The notes under the pieces: generated by a model
Databases searched by the model: none
What the model was told of the DNA's origin: nothing
Seen by the model: the letters and a program-made list of their open reading frames with translations, nothing else
Source of the DNA: Shewanella litoralis
GTDB taxonomy: Bacteria; Pseudomonadota; Gammaproteobacteria; Enterobacterales; Shewanellaceae
Direction of reading: 5' to 3'
Assembly: GCF_009828585.1 (NCBI RefSeq)
Contig: NZ_WSRZ01000003.1
Coordinates: 124,001 to 188,000 of the forward strand
Length of the DNA: 64,000 nucleotides
Position numbers and translations under genes: made by a program
Shown here: in pieces, positions 1-8,987 of the stretch
Numbering within the stretch: position 1 is the stretch's first letter
Layout of the letters: the number at the start of each line of letters is the position of its first letter

Positions 1-886
1 AACGGCTAAAGATAACTTTGAGTTCCAGGGTGCTGAAAAAGCGGCAATTGAACGTCAACTTGAGCAAACCAAACAACGTTTTGCGGTGGGCTTAACTGCA
101 ATTACTGACGTGCACGAAGCTCAAGCACAATATGACCTAGCCTCAGCACTTGAGATCCTAGCGCAAAACACGCTAGACAACAGCTACGAAGCATTACGCG
201 AAATTACCGGTATCGACCATAAGTCTATCAACGTATTAGACACCAACCGCTTCTCTGCAGGCTCTCCTGCACCAGCATCTTCAACTGAATGGTTGAAAAT
301 GGCTGAGACCAACAGCATTGATTTAATGACTCAGCGTATTGCTAAAGATATCGCTAATGAGACCATCAGCTTATACAAAGCAGCTCACATGCCGTCTCTA
401 AACTTTAATGCGGGTTATAACAAGGGCATGGACCAAACTCCTGGCCCAGATTACGACAACACTAATATCGGTGTGACATTAAGTATTCCATTATTTGAAG
501 GTTTTGCGGTTTCTTCACAAGTTAAGCAGGCACAATTTGCTTATGTAGAAGCCAGTGAATTGTTAGAACAAACGCACCGTAGTGTCACTAAAAATGTTCG
601 CAACAACTTCAATAACGTAACGGCATCGATTAGCTCTATCAAAGCCTATGAGCAATCTGTTATTTCATCTGAAAGTGCGTTAAAAGCGACTCAAGCGGGT
701 TTTGAAGTCGGTACGCGTACCATTGTTGATGTCCTTAACCGTACTCGCGACTTATACGATTCAAAGCGTCAGTTATCAGAGGCACGTTATGGCTACATTA
801 ACTCAATCCTAGCGCTAAAACAGGCTGCGGGTACGTTAAATGAAGATGATGTTATTGCCATTAACAACGGTTTGATTGCACAGTAA
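1..886 (+). CDS. tolC: Outer membrane efflux channel TolC, C-terminal part (5' truncated by window)
   Basis: The reading frame is open from base 2, so the gene begins before the window; no start codon is needed here. TolC trimers form the outer-membrane exit duct for multidrug efflux pumps and type I secretion. The visible 294 residues hold the second TolC repeat: a long helix with QTKQRFAVGLTAITDVHEAQ, then the strand region around GVTLSIPLFEGFAVSSQVKQ, then the closing helices with the family-typical TIVDVLNRTRDLYDSKRQLS. The stop is followed directly by a strong terminator. The start of the protein and its signal peptide cannot be seen. Family assignment is firm; it could be a TolC paralogue, but the length and helices fit the main TolC. 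Confidence 0.93.
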   Translation, partial: TAKDNFEFQGAEKAAIERQLEQTKQRFAVGLTAITDVHEAQAQYDLASALEILAQNTLDNSYEALREITGIDHKSINVLDTNRFSAGSPAPASSTEWLKMAETNSIDLMTQRIAKDIANETISLYKAAHMPSLNFNAGYNKGMDQTPGPDYDNTNIGVTLSIPLFEGFAVSSQVKQAQFAYVEASELLEQTHRSVTKNVRNNFNNVTASISSIKAYEQSVISSESALKATQAGFEVGTRTIVDVLNRTRDLYDSKRQLSEARYGYINSILALKQAAGTLNEDDVIAINNGLIAQ

Positions 887-903
887 TCTCCATTTGTTAC
901 CAT

Positions 904-931
904 AAAAAACCGCCAGTTGGCGGTTTTTTTA
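904..931. terminator. Bidirectional Rho-independent terminator
   Basis: An A-run, the stem AACCGCC / GGCGGTT with a short AGTT loop, and a T-run lie between the convergent tolC and beta-barrel genes. It can serve both strands. Confidence 0.88.
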
Positions 932-955
932 TGGTCTGTACTTTCAGTTAAAGGC

Positions 956-1690
956 TTAGAAACGCAGTTCAACTCCGGCAAACGCACCTTTAAATTGAGT
1001 ATTTTGAGACACATCAGAAAAGTCGCTGACATCAAAATTAAAGTCACGGTAACCCACGCGCACTAAAGTATCGACCGCTAAATTGTCAAACTGCCAACCT
1101 AAACCTAGACCGTAGTCATAGACATTAGATTCATCAACACCAAACAATACATCTGCAAAACCAAATAAACCTAAACCAGCCATGCCGACCTGCGCACTGG
1201 CATAGCCCATAAAGATACCGCTATCAATATCAATTTGCTCAGGATGACCGGCATCAGCAACACGTAACGAGCCGTTCATTTTCTTGTAGGCTGCGCCCAA
1301 ATCAACTGACACTAAATCGTTGTCTAAAATTTCGTAATACAGCACAAAATCCGTATTGTTTAGCTCGTTGGTTACCGAGACTTCACCTTCAAATGCATGG
1401 CCATTAAACGTAAAATCGACATTGTCTAAACCGGCACTTGATTCTAAGCGATTTTCACGGATCTTAACATTTGGCACAAACGGGAAAGGATGCTCAACCG
1501 CAATCCAAACACTGCCCTGCGACGAGTCGTCAGAAAAACTGTGCGCGACACCATCGGCATCATTAAATGAATTTGTCGTGTCTGCTAACCAATAGTCGGC
1601 ACCGACTTTAAAACCCACAACAGTTGCCGCATGTGCCGATGATATGCTTAATAAACCCACTACAGCGGTGGCAAGAAGAGTCTTTTTCAT
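956..1690 (-). CDS. TIGR04219-type outer membrane beta-barrel protein
   Basis: About 244 residues with a clear signal peptide (MKKTLLATAVVGLLSISSAHA) and alternating amphipathic strands. It ends in the aromatic GVELRF pattern used by the outer-membrane assembly machinery to recognise barrels. It resembles the TIGR04219 outer-membrane family of marine gammaproteobacteria, whose function is unknown. Two consecutive ATG codons are available. The second (1690) is better spaced from the AAGGA ribosome site; the first overlaps the stop of the upstream DUF2333 gene as TAATG. Either choice implies translational coupling to that gene. Envelope location is well supported; no activity can be inferred. 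Confidence 0.82.
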   Translation of the reverse strand: MKKTLLATAVVGLLSISSAHAATVVGFKVGADYWLADTTNSFNDADGVAHSFSDDSSQGSVWIAVEHPFPFVPNVKIRENRLESSAGLDNVDFTFNGHAFEGEVSVTNELNNTDFVLYYEILDNDLVSVDLGAAYKKMNGSLRVADAGHPEQIDIDSGIFMGYASAQVGMAGLGLFGFADVLFGVDESNVYDYGLGLGWQFDNLAVDTLVRVGYRDFNFDVSDFSDVSQNTQFKGAFAGVELRF

Positions 1691-1692
1691 CA

Positions 1693-2664
1693 TTATCCTT
1701 GAGAAATTAAGTTAGTTAAATCAATAACTGCTGCGTTAGCACGCGAGATATAATTCGCCATCACTAACGAGTGATTAGCCACTAAACCAAAACCGTTTCC
1801 GTTGAGCACAATTGGGCTCCACACTGTCTGCTGGGTCGCTTCAAGCTCACGAATAATTTGGCGTAAACTCACCTCAGCATTTTTCTTTTCTAACACATCA
1901 GCAAAATCAACTTCAATAGCACGCATAAAGTTTAATAATGCCCAGGCAGAACCACGGCTTTCATAAAATACGTCATCAATTTTCCACCAGCTGGTTTTAA
2001 TCTCACTGCTCGATAATCCTGGTGTTGATTGACGTGCAGAACTGTCACCGGCTAAATCAGTATTTAAGCGTTCTTGACCGACACTTGCCGATAAACGCTG
2101 TGACATACTGCCTAAACGCTTTTGTACTTCTTTAAGCCACTCATTCAGGTTGTCGGCACGGGCATAAAACTGCGCGTTATTGTTGTTTGGGTCACTAATC
2201 TTGGCACGGTAAAGTTTCAGTAATTTGATCGCTTCGCGATATTCACCTTCAGCGCTTGGTACCAGCCAACTGGTATTTTCGATATTTAACTTAGAATGCG
2301 CAGCAAGTAAGTCATTATCAGCAGTCGATTGCGACTGTGAGCGACTAAACTCTTTACGCATAATTAAGGCTAAATCACGCACTTGTTCTAACGCACCAAA
2401 TTCAAATGCAGGCATGTTATCCATCATTAATGACGGTGGCATAACATCATTTGATAACCATCCACCTTGCTTATCGAGTAAGGTTTCCATGGTTAAAATT
2501 AATGAACTGGTGGTACTGTAACCAATAATTTTTTTGGCATTATCGGTTTGCGCAGAAATCGGTTTAATTGGATCCGGTTCAATACTCCACCAGACACTCA
2601 CAAAATACAGTACTAAAGAAAGTACCCCAACTACGCCTAATATTTTATTCCTTGTAACTTGCAT
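1693..2664 (-). CDS. DUF2333 family membrane-anchored protein
   Basis: About 323 residues. A single hydrophobic segment near residues 8-25 (GVVGVLSLVLYFVSVWW) suggests an inner-membrane anchor, followed by a long mostly helical periplasmic or cytoplasmic part. The length and the SWWKIDDVFYESRGSAWALL segment fit the DUF2333 family, which has no known function. A GTG lies nine bases upstream, but the ATG at 2664 sits eight bases after a good AAGGAG site and is preferred. The gene lies between the copper chaperone gene and the beta-barrel gene, with 12 and about 0 bases between them, so the three probably form one transcript. Confidence 0.8.
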   Translation of the reverse strand: MQVTRNKILGVVGVLSLVLYFVSVWWSIEPDPIKPISAQTDNAKKIIGYSTTSSLILTMETLLDKQGGWLSNDVMPPSLMMDNMPAFEFGALEQVRDLALIMRKEFSRSQSQSTADNDLLAAHSKLNIENTSWLVPSAEGEYREAIKLLKLYRAKISDPNNNNAQFYARADNLNEWLKEVQKRLGSMSQRLSASVGQERLNTDLAGDSSARQSTPGLSSSEIKTSWWKIDDVFYESRGSAWALLNFMRAIEVDFADVLEKKNAEVSLRQIIRELEATQQTVWSPIVLNGNGFGLVANHSLVMANYISRANAAVIDLTNLISQG

Positions 2665-2676
2665 CAATATCACTCC

Positions 2677-3165
2677 TTAATGATGGTGATGATGGTCGAC
2701 TTGCTCACCCTCTTGAGTAGCAGCCTGCTTTAAGACCGGTAACTCAATCATAAGTTGCTGACCATCTTCAAAAATTAATTCTAGCGGCACTTTATTATCA
2801 ACCACTAACGGGGCCGTTAACGACAATAACATGACATGGTCACCTGTTGATTGCAGTGTTAACGTCCCATGAGATGGTATTAAAAAACCGTCAACTTGGC
2901 GCATTTTTACCATGCCATTTTCTTCAATTATCGTATGTAACTGCGCTTCTTTAGCCGCGGGGGTATTGACCGCAACTAACGTCACTGCATTTGCTGTATG
3001 GTTAGCAAGCGTAAAATAAGCTGCAGTATTTGGCACACTCGCAGGCATAGCTCTAACATGTCCATCAACAAGAACAATGTTCGCCGATGCAGCGAATGAC
3101 ACTGATGATAACACTAAAAAGTTAAACAGGTGTTTGAATATTGCTTTCAATGTCTTAAACTCCAT
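2677..3165 (-). CDS. PCu(A)C-type periplasmic copper chaperone with C-terminal His tail
   Basis: About 162 residues: a signal peptide ending near VSFAASA, then a small beta-sandwich domain. The copper-binding signature of the PCu(A)C family, H-x10-M-x21-H-x-M, is present exactly: H in AQLHTIIEENG, M in VKMRQV and the HVM of STGDHVMLL. Family members bind Cu(I) in the periplasm and help metallate cytochrome oxidase. The protein ends in DHHHHH, a natural His tail that may add metal binding. The ATG at 3165 directly precedes the signal peptide; a GTG 21 bases upstream is less likely. It is divergent from the enoyl-CoA hydratase gene and probably first in an operon with DUF2333 and the barrel gene. 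Confidence 0.86.
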   Translation of the reverse strand: MEFKTLKAIFKHLFNFLVLSSVSFAASANIVLVDGHVRAMPASVPNTAAYFTLANHTANAVTLVAVNTPAAKEAQLHTIIEENGMVKMRQVDGFLIPSHGTLTLQSTGDHVMLLSLTAPLVVDNKVPLELIFEDGQQLMIELPVLKQAATQEGEQVDHHHHH

Positions 3166-3201
3166 GTAAACCACACTCGCATTCACTATAGGAAGTCACG
3201 A

Positions 3202-3939
3202 ATGAGTTATATTCAGGTAAGAGATGATCAAGGCGTACGTATCATCGGCTTTAATCGTCCAGAAAAACGTAATGCCTTCAATCTAGAAATGTATCAACAA
3301 CTCACAGAATACCTGATCCAAGGGGAAGCCGACAACGACATTCGTGCCTTTATGTTTCATGGCACTGAAGACTGTTTTACTTCTGGTAATGATATCGTAG
3401 ATTTCCTGCAAAGTGGTGCATTAGATGATAATCATCCAACGGTTAAATTCTTGTTTTGTTTACTGGATCTAAAAAAACCTGTCGTTGCAGCGGTGACAGG
3501 GGCTGCCGTCGGTATCGGCACCACTTTACTGCTGCACTGTGACTTAGTGTATGCCGACAATAAAGCCAAATTCCAAATGCCTTTTGTTAATTTAGCCTTA
3601 GTACCAGAAGCCGCTTCAAGCATATTGTTGCCATCGATTGTTGGCCAACATAAAGCCGCTGAGTTGATTTTATTAGGTGACGCGTTTGATGCACAAACCG
3701 CTGCGCAGTTAAATTTGATTAATCGTGTGGTTGCCGCAGATGAATTGATTAGCTTCAGTTTAGCGCAAGCAAAAAAATTGGCGGCCCAGCCACCTTTGTC
3801 TATGCAAGCTTCAAAACAACTGCTACGTCATAATCAGGCTCAAGTTAAAGCCCAAATGAAATTAGAACTGGTGCAGTTTGCCAAGCGTTTGCAAAGTGAT
3901 GAGGCTAAACAACGTTTTAAAGCCTTTTTAAATAAATAA
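3202..3939 (+). CDS. Enoyl-CoA hydratase/isomerase (crotonase) family protein
   Basis: 245 residues, the usual length for a stand-alone crotonase. N-terminal GFNRPEKRNAF, the first oxyanion loop around HGTEDCFTSGNDI and the second around AAVTGAAVGIGTTLLLHCDL are typical of acyl-CoA-binding hydratases and isomerases. VNLALVPEAASS covers the usual catalytic acid region. The substrate cannot be told from sequence; fatty acid or amino acid catabolism is likely. The ATG at 3202 follows an AGGAAG site; reading back to an earlier in-frame start would overlap the divergent copper chaperone gene. It appears monocistronic. Confidence 0.85.
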   Translation: MSYIQVRDDQGVRIIGFNRPEKRNAFNLEMYQQLTEYLIQGEADNDIRAFMFHGTEDCFTSGNDIVDFLQSGALDDNHPTVKFLFCLLDLKKPVVAAVTGAAVGIGTTLLLHCDLVYADNKAKFQMPFVNLALVPEAASSILLPSIVGQHKAAELILLGDAFDAQTAAQLNLINRVVAADELISFSLAQAKKLAAQPPLSMQASKQLLRHNQAQVKAQMKLELVQFAKRLQSDEAKQRFKAFLNK

Positions 3940-4019
3940 TCATCACCTCATCAGCCAGACACATTAGCCGCGACGCTGATGACCTCGCTCATCCCATACG
4001 ATTCAATCAGGGATGAGCA

Positions 4020-4220
4020 TTAAAAGCGTGAAGTTTTTTGGCTCATCACAACAGCAACAATAAAATACGCCGCTAAACTGATGCTCGGATTAGTCACCAC
4101 TAAGCCAATGGTCACAACACGAGTCCATAATAACGACCAACCGTATTGCTTGGCTAAGTTAGCTGATACACCACACACTATCCGTGCTTCATCTTGTAAT
4201 CGACTGATTAAACGATTCAT
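4020..4220 (-). CDS. PspC domain protein, short
   Basis: 66 residues. The segment ARIVCGVSANLAKQYGW followed by hydrophobic stretches (LLWTRVVTIGLVV and ISLAAYFIVAVVM) is the core PspC fold, a small membrane domain linked to the phage-shock envelope stress response. The ATG at 4220 lies eight bases after GGAG. No pspA or pspB is nearby, so a role in the classical Psp system is not shown. It is the last gene after two small coupled genes upstream on the same strand, 126 bases away. Confidence 0.78.
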   Translation of the reverse strand: MNRLISRLQDEARIVCGVSANLAKQYGWSLLWTRVVTIGLVVTNPSISLAAYFIVAVVMSQKTSRF

Positions 4221-4346
4221 ATTTTTATCTCCTGCAACATTGCCTATTGGCACATTGATATTCTGTACTGGTTTTATTGACCATTTTCATCGTTCGCGTA
4301 TGGCTAATAAACGACTTCTCTTACTGCTATCTCTTAAGCTTGGTCA

Positions 4347-4478
4347 TTAATGTCTGGCCATATCAGCCCGCTGACTCACACAGCCCACTAACGTAGCAAA
4401 CAATGCAAAACTGATTACCGGCATTAATAGCAACAACATTAACGGCAGCACCAAGCCTATATTTAACACCCAATCCAT
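4347..4478 (-). CDS. Small hydrophobic protein, 43 residues, coupled to upstream gene
   Basis: A short frame starting MDWVLNIGLVLPLMLLLLMP and ending SQRADMARH. Its ATG overlaps the TAA stop of the upstream gene as TAATG, a common sign of translational coupling. Residues 4-33 are almost entirely hydrophobic and could form one membrane helix, followed by a short charged tail. I do not recognise a family; the size and location recall small Psp-type membrane proteins, but that is inference only. Its reality rests on the overlap and composition. Confidence 0.5.
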   Translation of the reverse strand: MDWVLNIGLVLPLMLLLLMPVISFALFATLVGCVSQRADMARH

Positions 4479-4795
4479 TACTTGTTCTCTGCAGTTTGGC
4501 CTGCAATTGCCGTTTTGTTCAATTCAGGTTCAGCAAATGTCACTTCTGCAAAGCTTGAGTTGATTTCAAATACTTGCTGTGCAATTTGAGTCTGTAAAGA
4601 CAACATAAACTCTTGCTTAGCGGTTGAAATCATTTCTTGGCTTGCTTGAGTCATATTTTGCTCAAGCGCATTAAGCGTGTGACTCACCGACATTTCATCA
4701 GCTTGCGCAGATACACTCGCAGTAGCCAGTACAACAGCAGCAATAGATAATTGAACAGTACGACGAACTAATTTATTTGAAGTTAATGTAAACAT
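4478..4795 (-). CDS. Hypothetical secreted or periplasmic protein
   Basis: 105 residues. The N-terminus has a basic stretch and a hydrophobic segment ending ASVSAQA, which fits a signal peptide. The mature part is about 75 residues, rich in Gln, Glu, Ser and Ala, and probably helical (LNALEQNMTQASQEMISTAK). No family is recognised. The ATG at 4795 is seven bases after AAAGGA, a good ribosome site. It starts a likely small operon with the 43-residue membrane protein and the PspC protein, so an envelope-stress role is possible but not shown. Confidence 0.65.
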   Translation of the reverse strand: MFTLTSNKLVRRTVQLSIAAVVLATASVSAQADEMSVSHTLNALEQNMTQASQEMISTAKQEFMLSLQTQIAQQVFEINSSFAEVTFAEPELNKTAIAGQTAENK

Positions 4796-5247
4796 GGTGG
4801 CATCCTTTCTTGTGTTGGTTAATGGCAACTAAACACCCGTCTAGTTGATTACACTATGGGTATTACAAGCTGCGTGCCAACTTTTGAAATCAATTACAAA
4901 CCATTAAAAAATAAACAGTTTTATTTTTTAAGTTGGATAAAAAACATAGAGTCATCGAGTTCAAAAAACCAACAGGTAGTAAAACTAACCAACAAGTTGG
5001 CGAAAATGACTAGTTCATTAAACAAACAAAAAATGAGCAAAGAATACGACAAGGAAAAACCACATCCATTTGGGATAATCCAAACAAAAAGCGCCTCAAT
5101 AAAGGCGCTTTTAGGGGGGAGTAGAGCTAACAGCAAAGTCTACCTGTCCGCATTGATAAGTGAGCACTCAGAATGCATCCAGCGGTTTTTTGATTAAGGC
5201 GTTGCTATAAGGTAACGGTTGTTCACTTTCAAATTGTAAAGGTCGAA
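4796..5247. other. Intergenic region between divergently placed small operon and dusA
   Basis: About 450 bases, AT-rich. The only clear element is the terminator at 5086-5113. A plus-strand frame crosses it but runs through the terminator and has no ribosome site, so I do not call a gene. Confidence 0.6.
5086..5113 (-). terminator. Terminator, probably of dusA
   Basis: Stem AAAAGCGCCT / AGGCGCTTTT with a CAATAA loop; on the minus strand it is followed by TTTTTG. It lies about 135 bases past the dusA stop. Confidence 0.75.
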
Positions 5248-6270
5248 TTAAGCCTGTGACTCTGCTAATGCCTGGGCATCAACAAACTCTGCCGCTTTTA
5301 GTACCACATTAATATCGGCATTAGGTTTGTGGGCGTTTTCACTTAAATGACGACGCCAACCGCGTGAGCCAGGTAACCCCTGGAATAAACCTATCATATG
5401 ACGGGTAATGTGATTTAAGCGGCCACCTTGGGCTAAATGGGCCTCAATGTAGGGGATCATCTGCTCAATGACTTGCTCGCGTGTAATGACAGGACCATTA
5501 ATACCGCACAGTTGCTGGTCTACCAGCGCTAAAATATACGGATTTTGGTACGCTTCACGGCCAACCATCACCCCATCTAACTGCGTTAAATGTAACTGGG
5601 CTTCTTCCAGTGTTTTAATACCGCCATTAATGCTGATATTCAGCTGCGGGTAATCACGCTTTAATTGATACACGCGCTCATAATCTAATGGCGGAATTTC
5701 ACGGTTCTCTTTTGGGCTTAGCCCCTGTAACCACGCTTTGCGTGCATGGATAGTAAATGCAGTACACCCTTTAGCGTTGACCGTCTCAATAAAGTCGGTT
5801 AAAAATTGATAACTGTCTTGTTCATCAATGCCAATACGGGTTTTGACGGTAATTGGAATATCAGTAACCTGCTTCATTGCATCGACACACTCTGCCACCA
5901 AGGCGGGCTCAGCCATTAAGCAGGCACCAAAACGACCATTCTGCACCCGATCTGACGGACACCCTACGTTAAGATTAACCTCATCATAACCACGATCTGC
6001 AGCCAATTTGGCACATGCGGCTAAATCAACGGGGTTTGATCCGCCAAGTTGCAGCGCTAATGGATGTTCCTCAGTGTTATAAGCTAAGTAATCACCCTTA
6101 CCTTGCAATATCGCACCGGTTGTCACCATTTCAGTATAAAGCAGCGCCTTAGCCGACAATAAACGCGCAAAGTAACGATAGTGACGATCAGTCCAATCAA
6201 GCATAGGCGCGATTGAAAAAGTGCGATCGAGGGTATCTGTTGAGGTAATGATCTTAGGCGTTGTATTCAC
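5248..6270 (-). CDS. dusA: tRNA-dihydrouridine(20/20a) synthase DusA
   Basis: 340 residues. DusA reduces uridines 20 and 20a in the tRNA D-loop using FMN and NADPH. Visible signatures are [18 protein letters not shown] at the N-terminus, the FMN-binding [20 protein letters not shown] with the catalytic Cys, and [12 protein letters not shown]. The DWTDRH motif separates DusA from DusB and DusC. The start is taken as a GTG at 6270; no strong ribosome site is visible, so a few N-terminal residues are uncertain. It is monocistronic, with a terminator downstream. Confidence 0.94.
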   Translation of the reverse strand: MNTTPKIITSTDTLDRTFSIAPMLDWTDRHYRYFARLLSAKALLYTEMVTTGAILQGKGDYLAYNTEEHPLALQLGGSNPVDLAACAKLAADRGYDEVNLNVGCPSDRVQNGRFGACLMAEPALVAECVDAMKQVTDIPITVKTRIGIDEQDSYQFLTDFIETVNAKGCTAFTIHARKAWLQGLSPKENREIPPLDYERVYQLKRDYPQLNISINGGIKTLEEAQLHLTQLDGVMVGREAYQNPYILALVDQQLCGINGPVITREQVIEQMIPYIEAHLAQGGRLNHITRHMIGLFQGLPGSRGWRRHLSENAHKPNADINVVLKAAEFVDAQALAESQA

Positions 6271-6716
6271 TGAATTATTTTACTCATAATCTGGGTTAAT
6301 CGTGCACGTGTAAAGTCATGTATGAGTTTACAACCGAGTCGAGCACCGGAGTAAGCTTTCGTCAATATCAGCCGGTAACCTCAATGTCATTGATATTACA
6401 ACAAATCTTTGAGTTGTTTGCACGTTTGGAAATGTCTCAAAATCACTGCACATTATACAATGAATCATTTGTTTATGGGAGGGGCTAAAAGTCCTCCTTA
6501 TGAAGTGAACAATGTTATTACCGCAATAGTGTTAGGTTAAACAGTTGTTTTTAAAATTTAGTATTAATACAATTTCATTTAATAGAATATAGCTACTCAA
6601 AAATTACTCAGTTACTTTAGAATAATATGGAGTACCTTGGTCGCTAATCTGACCTAATACCATTGCGCGTTAATTCACCACCGTTAACACTTTGACTGGT
6701 CATCGACAGGCACTTT
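6271..6716. other. Intergenic region upstream of dusA and the diguanylate cyclase gene
   Basis: About 446 bases of AT-rich sequence between two divergent genes, presumably with both promoters. A small GGAGG / CCTCC hairpin lies near 6478-6500. No coding frame or recognised RNA was seen. Confidence 0.5.
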
Positions 6717-8036
6717 ATGAACCTTAATTCGCAGAGTAATGATGTAGAGGAAATGAAGATTCTTAATGTCATCCAGCATGGAATTATCAGACTTAACCAA
6801 CAATTTGCCATTATCGCCATCGACTCTGAAATAGAATTACTATTCAATAAATTCTTTTATAAACGAAATGATGAACCACTCAATAGCATAAACAAACTTA
6901 CTGGTATGCAATGGCAGAATATTGTCTCCGACTTACAAGGATCATCACCCGAAAATCCATGGTTAGTTGCTTGCCAAACCAAGGTAGACCAAACGGTGAA
7001 GCTCACGCTTAACAATAAAGACGCATTATTATCATTGTCGTTACGCTACTCGCCAGTATTTGACCATAACGACAGCGTATTAGAAGTCCTTGTATTCATT
7101 GTTATATCAGACACCATCCAACAAATAGAAAAAGACCTGCAAATAGAAAAAGCATTTTACCGGGCAATGGTCAAAGATATGCCCGCATTGATTTACCGTT
7201 ATACTACTGATGGCATAGTGACATTAGCTAATGCTGAACTGTGCAGCTATTTTGGCGCAGATGCAGACGATATCATCGGCATGAGTATTTATGATGTCAT
7301 GGATGCTGAAAATGTTGAGGGGGCTAAAATTCATTTAGCAGGTATCACGCCTGAAAACCCAATCTGTTCGCATGAGCATAGCGGTAAAGATTATGCTGGA
7401 AATGTTCGATGGTACCAATGGACTGACCGCTTAATTCTTTCCAATGATGGACAACCATTAGGTTACCAAGGCATAGGACTCGATCTCACAGAACGTAAAA
7501 TACATGAAGAAGAGCTGCTGCGCCTAGCAACAACAGATACCTTAACGGGGCTGTTAAACCGTCGCCAATGTTTTACGTTAGCCGAGCAAGAATTAGCTCG
7601 CTGTCGTCAACACAATCGTCCGTTTTCACTCTTAATTACTGATATCGATTTCTTTAAACATGTTAATGACAGATTTGGTCATATGGCGGGTGACAAAGCC
7701 CTGCAAAGTTTTGCTACTTTATGCACTAAGGCTTTACGCGATATCGATATCATTGGACGTTTTGGTGGTGAAGAATTCATTATTATCTTACCGGAGACAG
7801 ATCTTCAAGGCGCAATCATTTCAGCTGAGAGGTTGCGCCAAAACGTTGAGGCTATGAACATTTCCTTTAATGAGAATAACTTAAAAATAACAGTCAGTAT
7901 TGGTATTGCAACCAATGATGAGCATCCTGAAATGTCGCTAGACAGCATGCTTGTAAAAGCTGATGAAGCACTCTATAACGCTAAAACAACAGGGAGAAAC
8001 AAGGTTGTAACCTGGCCAATAAAGCCACCGGCCTAA
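6717..8036 (+). CDS. Soluble PAS-GGDEF diguanylate cyclase
   Basis: 439 residues without membrane segments. An N-terminal PAS-like region (about 15-130) precedes a clearer PAS/PAC domain (about 145-265, LIYRYTTDGIVTLANAELCS) and a C-terminal GGDEF domain (about 275-435). The active site is GGEEF at residues 350-354, a catalytically competent variant. The RDID four residues, placed exactly five residues upstream, form the inhibitory I-site (RxxD), so product feedback is expected. It would make cyclic-di-GMP from GTP in response to an unknown cytoplasmic signal. The ATG at 6717 is the first plausible start. It appears monocistronic. Confidence 0.9.
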   Translation: MNLNSQSNDVEEMKILNVIQHGIIRLNQQFAIIAIDSEIELLFNKFFYKRNDEPLNSINKLTGMQWQNIVSDLQGSSPENPWLVACQTKVDQTVKLTLNNKDALLSLSLRYSPVFDHNDSVLEVLVFIVISDTIQQIEKDLQIEKAFYRAMVKDMPALIYRYTTDGIVTLANAELCSYFGADADDIIGMSIYDVMDAENVEGAKIHLAGITPENPICSHEHSGKDYAGNVRWYQWTDRLILSNDGQPLGYQGIGLDLTERKIHEEELLRLATTDTLTGLLNRRQCFTLAEQELARCRQHNRPFSLLITDIDFFKHVNDRFGHMAGDKALQSFATLCTKALRDIDIIGRFGGEEFIIILPETDLQGAIISAERLRQNVEAMNISFNENNLKITVSIGIATNDEHPEMSLDSMLVKADEALYNAKTTGRNKVVTWPIKPPA

Positions 8037-8384
8037 ACTGAATAAAATAGATTGATTAGTTTTTAATAAATCAAAATTTTGGCTTAATAAACCGATACAC
8101 CCTCTCATGAAACACTTAACACGATAAGTGATGACAATCATCAAGTTTATCTATCTGCAAACACTAACTCTCTGTATAAAAATTGATTTTACGAGCCATG
8201 TCTCTTTCTATTTAATTTTTGTGTTCTAAGCTTTAACTTGTATTTCACTTTACTGATATAGTGTGTATTCATGCTAGCGAGCCTAAACGATAATCGGTGT
8301 ATGGTCAGCTTTATACGCCAGATCCCACAGCGGCAATTAGCACAAACCGATTTAGCATTTTTAATCTAGAGGACACCTTTGCCT
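8037..8384. other. Intergenic region upstream of cheX-like gene
   Basis: About 350 AT-rich bases. It probably holds the promoter of the CheX-like gene. No terminator or coding frame could be supported. Confidence 0.45.
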
Positions 8385-8855
8385 ATGAACGTTGAATTCA
8401 TTAACCCGTTTCTTGTTTCTTTGATCAATGTAATTTCAACTATGGCGACAATGGATCTTAAGCCTGGTAAACCTCAGTTAAAAAACCATGACCTTGCTAA
8501 AGGCGATGTCTCTGGCTTGATTGGTATGGTGGGGCCTAAAACTCGTGGCTCGCTATCAATTACCTTTGAGCAAACCCTAATTCTTGAAATTATGCATAAA
8601 ATGCTCGGTGAAAAACCTGACATCATTAATGATGAAGTGACCGATCTGGTCGGTGAAATTACTAACATGGTCACCGGCGGTGCTAAGAATTTGCTCAGCG
8701 ATAAAGGCTATGATTTTGATATGGCAACACCGGCGGTTGTGTCAGGTAAAAACCATACTATTTCTCATAAAGCGCGCGGTAAAAAAATCATGATGCCTTT
8801 TACCCATGAACACGGTAATGCCTTTATTGAAATCTGTTTTGAAGATGCCCAATAA
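8385..8855 (+). CDS. CheX-like chemotaxis phosphatase family protein
   Basis: 156 residues, matching the CheX / CheC-like family. The segment EVTDLVGEITNMVTGGAKNL carries the conserved E-x2-N pair that CheX uses to dephosphorylate CheY-P. The ATG at 8385 gives the usual MNVEFINPFL start. A TTG six bases upstream is closer to the AGAGGA site and cannot be excluded. No other chemotaxis gene is nearby, so the partner response regulator is unknown. A terminator follows. Confidence 0.85.
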   Translation: MNVEFINPFLVSLINVISTMATMDLKPGKPQLKNHDLAKGDVSGLIGMVGPKTRGSLSITFEQTLILEIMHKMLGEKPDIINDEVTDLVGEITNMVTGGAKNLLSDKGYDFDMATPAVVSGKNHTISHKARGKKIMMPFTHEHGNAFIEICFEDAQ

Positions 8856-8907
8856 CCTTTACTAAATATTAATGATTGTCTTTAGTGCATTGACCTAAAG
8901 AACACAT

Positions 8908-8941
8908 AAAAATGGCCAACTTGCTAAGTTGGCCATTTTTA
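8908..8941. terminator. Bidirectional terminator between cheX-like gene and alr
   Basis: A 13-bp perfect stem (AAATGGCCAACTT / AAGTTGGCCATTT) with a GCT loop and a T-run, between convergent genes. Confidence 0.9.
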
Positions 8942-8987
8942 TCGCATGTTTATGCTATTTAACCTGAGTTCAGGTTATTTCCAACGG

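Noticed and set aside
4856-5197. 113-residue plus-strand frame
   Set aside because: It spans the dusA terminator, lacks a ribosome site and has no recognisable protein features.
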